A model generated the notes under the pieces. It worked only from the letters and a program-made list of their open reading frames with translations. It did no database searches and was not told where the DNA came from. The position numbers were made by a program, and so were the translations under genes. Shown piece by piece: positions 5,740-9,287 of a DNA stretch of 9,287 nucleotides (position 1 is the first letter of the stretch; each line of letters begins with the position of its first letter). The DNA comes from CAYOPE01 sp964405805 (lineage in GTDB: Bacteria; Patescibacteriota; Doudnabacteria; UBA920; O2-02-FULL-48-8): positions 1 to 9,287 of the forward strand of contig CAYOPE010000029.1 in the NCBI GenBank assembly GCA_964405805.1. The letters run 5' to 3'.

Positions 5740-6021
5740 TTACTTTGGGAAAACTTGTAATTGTCCTAGTTCTTTTATGTCTGAATCTGTTAAAACTTTT
5801 TTCTGCTTAAGCATTGCTGCAAGCATATTCACCTTCTCGTCTTCTTTACGAAGCTTGGCGACTAGGCCGCCTTCCAGATTTGCCAGTTTATCATCCAGAT
5901 AGGCCTTTGTTGGCAATTGCGCAATCTGTCCTTGCATTTTGGGCAATTCATCAAGCCGAGTATCAATCTTCTGAAACTTTCCGTCTAAATATTCAATTAG
6001 TTCACTAAAGTCATTATTCAT
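5740..6021 (-). CDS. Small coiled-coil protein of unknown function
   Basis: This 93-residue, highly charged cytoplasmic protein has no signal peptide and no membrane segment. Residues 1-80 are largely helical with heptad-like spacing of Leu, Ile and Met (FSELIEYLDGKFQKIDTRLDELPKMQGQIAQ), suggesting a coiled coil or helical bundle. The C-terminal part (VLTDSDIKELGQLQVFP) is shorter and amphipathic. I do not recognise the family; similar short helical ORFs are common in CPR genomes. It starts at ATG 6021, placed where the promoter at 6028-6056 should begin transcription. No Shine-Dalgarno sequence precedes it, so it is probably translated from a leaderless mRNA. It lies 40 bases after the exporter operon, with no terminator seen between, and is followed by a weak hairpin. 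Coding status is supported by the promoter and by tight packing; function is unknown. Confidence 0.72.
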   Translation of the reverse strand: MNNDFSELIEYLDGKFQKIDTRLDELPKMQGQIAQLPTKAYLDDKLANLEGGLVAKLRKEDEKVNMLAAMLKQKKVLTDSDIKELGQLQVFPK

Positions 6022-6029
6022 AAAGTCAT
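6006..6029. repeat. Two 9-bp direct repeats around the start of the coiled-coil gene
   Basis: TAAAGTCAT occurs at 6006-6014 and 6021-6029, 15 bases apart. One copy overlaps the -10 edge and start codon, the other the first codons. A dimeric regulator could bind here, but chance is possible at this length. Confidence 0.35.
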
Positions 6030-6056
6030 AATATCTTTTTTGAGCAGAATTGACAA
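6028..6056 (-). promoter_or_regulatory. Sigma-70-type promoter giving a leaderless mRNA for the coiled-coil gene
   Basis: The -35 is TTGTCA (6051-6056), the spacer is 17 bases, and the -10 is TATTAT (6028-6033). Six bases separate the -10 from the ATG at 6021, so transcription would begin at or next to the start codon itself. Confidence 0.75.
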
Positions 6057-6061
6057 GAACT

Positions 6062-6460
6062 TTAATTTTGTGGGGCGTTGGGTCTTATCTGGACATTGGT
6101 CGCTGTCAGACTGCCGTCGCTGTTGGCAGTGCCAGTCACTAGTACTTCCTTGCCTACTGCCAGATCATCTTTCGTGCCTGCCACACTTTTGGCAATTGTA
6201 GTAGAGTCAGCCAAAAAAACAATCTTGGTGCTGCCATCCTGCATTTTCACCGTAATACTCTTATCATCTTTGCTTAGAATCTCCCCGCCCACAAACCCGC
6301 CACCATTTCTCATGCCGCGAAACATGCCCATACCGCGCATGCCACCCTGACCACCTGCACGAACAGGTATTTTCGTTTTTTCGTAAGCAACCCCACCATA
6401 GAAAGCGCCCCCGGCAATGAGAATTGCCAGCACGACCCCAATGGTCATATTTTTACTCAT
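6062..6460 (-). CDS. Membrane-anchored DUF5666-type protein linked to the exporter
   Basis: The protein has 132 residues. Residues 5-24 are a signal anchor (TIGVVLAILIAGGAFYGGVA). Residues 36-60 are a Gly/Met/Arg-rich linker with four Met in ten residues (GMRGMGMFRGM, 40-50). Residues 57-126 are a small beta domain of the DUF5666 type, with the typical runs GGEILSKDDKSITVKMQDGS and VGKEVLVTGTANSDGSLTA. DUF5666 has no assigned function and looks OB-fold-like. The gene begins 26 bases after the permease stop, with AAAGGAG 4 bases before ATG 6460, so it is the last gene of the exporter operon. A role in sensing or delivering the exporter's substrate outside the membrane is inferred only from this position. 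The Met-rich linker could bind Cu(I), but such Gly-rich linkers are often simply flexible. Confidence 0.85.
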   Translation of the reverse strand: MSKNMTIGVVLAILIAGGAFYGGVAYEKTKIPVRAGGQGGMRGMGMFRGMRNGGGFVGGEILSKDDKSITVKMQDGSTKIVFLADSTTIAKSVAGTKDDLAVGKEVLVTGTANSDGSLTATNVQIRPNAPQN

Positions 6461-6486
6461 AAAACTCCTTTCAATAAATTTTTAAT

Positions 6487-7722
6487 TTATTCATAACGCA
6501 AAGCTTCGATCGGGCTAAGTCTGGATGCACGTCTAGCCGGATAGTAGCCAAAGATGACACCGATGCCAGCAGAGACTCCGAACGCTAGCAAGATCGAAGA
6601 AAGACTGATCTGACTAGTAATGCCAAATCTAGACGCGAGCAAAGATAATGCCCAGCCAAGCACAATGCCAATAATACCGCCAAAAAAAGTCAACATTATC
6701 GCTTCAGTCAAAAATTGAAAATTAATGTCTGACCGCGTAGCGCCGATGGCTTTACGAAGCCCGATCTCGCGAGTGCGCTCAGTCACAGTGGTCAGCATCA
6801 TGTTCATAATGCCGATTCCGCCTACCAAAAGTGAAATGCCAGCAATCGAGGCCAATAAAATCGTCAGAGTTTTCGTGACACTGGAAGCTGCCGATATCAG
6901 ATCTGACTGATTCTGCACATTAAAGTCAGCTGACGCTGGATCTGAGATGTTATGTCTCTGCAACATGATCTGGGTGGCTTGAGCTTGGACTGCTGTCATG
7001 GCATCAGCGCTGCTTGCCGAGATCGCGATAGTGCTGACATAAAGTTTTCCTGAAGCATTGGGTCCCACCAGATATCGCTGCGCTGTAGAAACTGGGATGA
7101 AGACCGTGTCGTCTTGATTAAAAAATCCACTGCCGCCTTTGCTTGCTGAGACACCAATAATTTTAAACTGTGAAGCACTGATCCGAATCGTTTGTCCGAT
7201 AGGATCGACACCGGCTCCAAACAAATCATCCCGCACACTCGGTCCAAGGACTGCCACTTTCGCTGCTGTGGCCACCTGCTCATCACTTATAAACGAGCCT
7301 GAAGCCATGTTTAGATTGCGTACAGTCGGATACTGGCTGTCAGTGGCTATGACTTGCGTATTTGTATTCGTCCCCTTCGCCGTGATCTGATAACGCCTGG
7401 TTAGTTCTGAATCAATGGCATTGATCTGAGTCAGCTGCTGCTTCAGCGCCTTTGCGTCATCATTGGTTATAGTCTGCGCGCTTCCCGCGCCACCACTGAC
7501 AAACGAACCCGGACCTCTCTGCGCCCCTGACGACACTGTGATGAGGTTTGAACCAATGGACTGAATGTTTGCCTGGATCGAGGCTTGCGCTCCGGATCCA
7601 ATGCCGACCATGGCAATCACGGAACCGATACCAATGACAATGCCAAGCATAGTCAGGGTCGTCCTGGCTTTATTTACAGTCAGTGCGCTATAGCTTTCTT
7701 TAAATAAGTCGCTTACTTGCAT
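6487..7722 (-). CDS. MacB/FtsX-type ABC transporter permease
   Basis: This is the membrane subunit of a mechanotransmission-type (MacB-like) exporter. Read from ATG 7722 it has 411 residues, the normal family length. The N-terminus is MQVSDLFKESYSALTVNKAR, then helix 1 (about 22-42, TTLTMLGIVIGIGSVIAMVG). A large periplasmic core domain (about 45-280) follows, then the FtsX domain. This holds helix 2 (about 286-309, IAGISLLVGGIGIMNMML), the conserved TERTREIGLRKAIGA segment, helix 3 (about 340-365) and helix 4 (about 375-394). It ends with the family signature PIEALRYE. The frame could open at 7812, but that would add 30 residues unlike the family and a 113-base overlap, so 7722 is preferred. 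The gene overlaps the end of the ATPase gene by 23 bases and lacks a clear ribosome binding site, suggesting translational coupling. Confidence 0.93.
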   Translation of the reverse strand: MQVSDLFKESYSALTVNKARTTLTMLGIVIGIGSVIAMVGIGSGAQASIQANIQSIGSNLITVSSGAQRGPGSFVSGGAGSAQTITNDDAKALKQQLTQINAIDSELTRRYQITAKGTNTNTQVIATDSQYPTVRNLNMASGSFISDEQVATAAKVAVLGPSVRDDLFGAGVDPIGQTIRISASQFKIIGVSASKGGSGFFNQDDTVFIPVSTAQRYLVGPNASGKLYVSTIAISASSADAMTAVQAQATQIMLQRHNISDPASADFNVQNQSDLISAASSVTKTLTILLASIAGISLLVGGIGIMNMMLTTVTERTREIGLRKAIGATRSDINFQFLTEAIMLTFFGGIIGIVLGWALSLLASRFGITSQISLSSILLAFGVSAGIGVIFGYYPARRASRLSPIEALRYE

Positions 7723-8395
7723 TTTTTTCGTCGCGGATAATTTGTCCGTCTTTGATTTGTATAATGCGGTCCGCATGCTCTGCCACATATGGCTCGTGCG
7801 TGATGAGTACAATTGTCCGGCCAGCAGAGTTTAATTTCTGAAAAGTGCCCAACACCACATCGCCAGTTTGTGTGTCCAAATTTCCAGTTGGCTCATCAGC
7901 CAAAAGCAAACTTGGGTCATTTACCAAAGCTCTGGCTACGGCGACGCGCTGCATTTGACCGCCTGAGAGCTGGTTGGACAAATGATGAAATCGCGACTCG
8001 TCGAGACCGGCCTGAATCGAAGCTTGCTTGGCAAGTTCATCGCGTTTCTCTGAATTTATTCCAGCATAAACTAGTGGCAGGGCGACATTGCGCAGCACAC
8101 TGGCTCGAGGAAGCAAGTTAAATGACTGAAACACAAATCCGATCTTTTCGCGTCTGATGGAAGCCAGCTCGTCATCGTTGAGCGTCGAGACATCTTTCTG
8201 ATCCAGGACATATTGACCAGACGTCGGTGTATCCAGAGCGCCGATGATGTGCATGAGGGTTGATTTGCCGCTTCCGGATGGGCCCATGATCGCTACAAAC
8301 TCCCCGTCATTTATCACAAACGAAATGTCTTTCAGAACTTTAGTTTCGACATCACCATTGATATAACTTTTGTGAATATTTCGAAATTCAATCAT
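7700..8395 (-). CDS. ABC transporter ATP-binding protein, MacB/LolD type
   Basis: This is the ATPase that powers the adjacent permease. The 231-residue length is typical for stand-alone LolD/MacB-family subunits. All nucleotide-binding motifs are intact: Walker A GPSGSGKST (38-46), Q-loop Q90 in FVFQSFNLLP, signature LSGGQMQR (143-150) and Walker B LLLADE (163-168). The D-loop NLDT (172-175) and switch histidine H200 (LITHE) are also present. The SFNLLP segment is typical of this subfamily. The start ATG at 8395 overlaps the adaptor stop as TAATG, and GAGG sits 6 bases upstream. The protein is cytoplasmic and membrane-associated through the permease. The substrate cannot be read from the ATPase; members of the family export peptides, macrolides or lipoproteins. 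Confidence 0.96.
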   Translation of the reverse strand: MIEFRNIHKSYINGDVETKVLKDISFVINDGEFVAIMGPSGSGKSTLMHIIGALDTPTSGQYVLDQKDVSTLNDDELASIRREKIGFVFQSFNLLPRASVLRNVALPLVYAGINSEKRDELAKQASIQAGLDESRFHHLSNQLSGGQMQRVAVARALVNDPSLLLADEPTGNLDTQTGDVVLGTFQKLNSAGRTIVLITHEPYVAEHADRIIQIKDGQIIRDEKNASKRLI

Positions 8396-9287
8396 TAGTT
8401 ACCTCGAAATACTCTATTGCCACCGCCACCGCCTTGCAAAATTCCCCTGGAAGTAGTTGTGGAAGTGCCAGCCACAGAAGACGTGATTACTTGCGTAACT
8501 ATCTTCTGTCCGTCATTAAGTCCTGACGTAATCTCAGTATCAGTGTCATTGGACACACCGACTTCCACTGGAATGTCTTGGAGTTGATTTTGACTATCTA
8601 GCATTTGGACATACTTGCCATTGGCATTGCTTTTCACAGCTGAGTTTGGTACAGCCAGCACATCCGTTTTCACATCGATAATAATGTTTGAAGTCACACT
8701 CATGGATGGCTTGATCCGATCGTCCTGAGTATCAAGCGCGATTTTCACAGGGTAACTCACCACTCCCTGCGTAGTCGTTCCCAGCAAGCCGACTTCTGCC
8801 ACTGATCCTGTGAGCTCTAAATTATCAATGGCATCAAAGCTTAGCGTCACTTTCTGTCCGACTTTGACTTTCGCAGCATCAACTTCATTGAGTGCTACTT
8901 CTGCCAGCTGCTGCTTAGTGATGATTGAACCTACCACAGTCGAAGCTGTGACTTGATCGCCTCGTTTGTTATTGACTGCCGCTACGACTCCATCAAACGG
9001 AGCGCGTAAAATGTTGTTGTTATAATTATTTTCAGCAGCCCAAAGCGAAGCCTCGGCAGAAAGCAAAGACGCTCTTGCTGAAGCGAGATCTGAATCAGAG
9101 GCTGTTTGAGTTTTCTGTTCAAATTGGAGCTGCGCTGTAGTCAGTGCGTCTTGCGCATTCTGAACTTCTTTCGTTTGAGTAGAAAGTGCTGTGTTGTAAG
9201 CAGTCAGGTTTGTATAATAACTAGTCGATGAGTGGTTCGTTACATCGATTGACCAAGAAGACGAGGAAGAAATATCACTAGAAATCG
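8395..9287 (-). CDS. Membrane-fusion (MacA/HlyD-type) adaptor protein; 5' end outside window
   Basis: The frame stays open from the stop at 8395 to the right edge, giving the last 296 residues; the signal anchor and first lipoyl half are missing. The visible N-terminal part (about 1-95) is Ser/Thr/Gln-rich and forms the alpha-hairpin coiled coil, with repeats such as NTALSTQTKEVQNAQDALTT. It is followed by the second lipoyl half-motif ILRAPFDGVVAAVNNKRGDQV, a beta-barrel region (VALNEVDAAKVKVGQKVTLS) and a membrane-proximal domain. It ends in a Gly-rich tail (LQGGGGGNRVFRGN). The adaptor links the ATPase-permease pair to the outside. If the cell is monoderm, it acts like the adaptor of Gram-positive YknXYZ-type systems, without a TolC partner (inference). 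A TTG at 9066 lies inside this frame but is not the true start, because family-typical sequence continues upstream. Confidence 0.92.
   Translation of the reverse strand, partial: ISSDISSSSSWSIDVTNHSSTSYYTNLTAYNTALSTQTKEVQNAQDALTTAQLQFEQKTQTASDSDLASARASLLSAEASLWAAENNYNNNILRAPFDGVVAAVNNKRGDQVTASTVVGSIITKQQLAEVALNEVDAAKVKVGQKVTLSFDAIDNLELTGSVAEVGLLGTTTQGVVSYPVKIALDTQDDRIKPSMSVTSNIIIDVKTDVLAVPNSAVKSNANGKYVQMLDSQNQLQDIPVEVGVSNDTDTEITSGLNDGQKIVTQVITSSVAGTSTTTSRGILQGGGGGNRVFRGN

Noticed and set aside
6996..7286. Alternative minus-strand ORF within the permease gene
   Set aside because: It is in another frame of the permease core domain, whose translation is continuous and family-like.
7723..7812. 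Upstream start for the permease (90 bases earlier)
   Set aside because: The extra 30 residues are read out of frame through the ATPase gene and do not resemble MacB permease N-termini; ATG 7722 gives the normal length.
1..9287. Mobile elements, defence systems, tRNA or rRNA genes
   Set aside because: No transposase, terminal inverted repeats, nuclease or defence-type domains, or cloverleaf-like sequence were seen; all gaps are too short or filled by regulatory elements.

Overview
This is a densely packed, one-directional bacterial window. Every supportable gene reads on the minus strand, and intergenic gaps are short (about 25-150 bases). Sampled sequence lines give a GC content near 45-50%. 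The gene mix suggests a member of the Patescibacteria (Candidate Phyla Radiation) or a similar small-genome bacterium. That mix includes a DUF378 two-helix membrane protein, a DUF5666 protein next to a MacAB-like ABC exporter, and a secreted fibronectin-III protein with peptidoglycan-binding domains and DTTPPV/DTNPPT linkers. It also includes a membrane-anchored His-rich protein that I associate with such genomes. This placement is inference, since no rRNA or other marker gene is present. All genes stay open under the standard bacterial code with no in-frame TGA, which argues against the TGA-recoding CPR lineages.

Layout in transcription order, from right to left: (1) 9287-6062, an exporter operon with a membrane-fusion adaptor (5' end outside the window), an ATPase, a MacB/FtsX-type permease and a small membrane-anchored DUF5666 protein. 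The genes overlap or lie within 26 bases of each other. (2) 6021-5740, a small coiled-coil protein with its own strong, apparently leaderless promoter. (3) 5661-3412, a 749-residue secreted protein with about five FN3 domains and two peptidoglycan-binding domains, starting at TTG behind a near-consensus promoter. (4) 3262-2156, a type II (eukaryotic-type) glutamine synthetase with a promoter and a structured leader. (5) 2093-1527, an exported His-rich protein, then 1491-1276, a DUF378 protein, closed by a rho-independent terminator. (6) 1123-1, the N-terminal 374 residues of a long-type, eukaryote-like PurL (FGAM synthase), which runs off the left edge. The first 1.1 kb looks empty if only complete ORFs are considered, but it is one uninterrupted minus-strand reading frame with a good ribosome binding site.

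Functionally, the window combines nitrogen and purine metabolism (glutamine made by GS, consumed by PurL), envelope proteins and an ABC efflux or export system. I see no mobile element, CRISPR array, tRNA or rRNA. The items most worth a second look are the degenerate glycine-rich motif in PurL, the palindrome and terminator-like hairpin in the glutamine synthetase leader, and promoters placed so close to start codons that the mRNAs should be leaderless.
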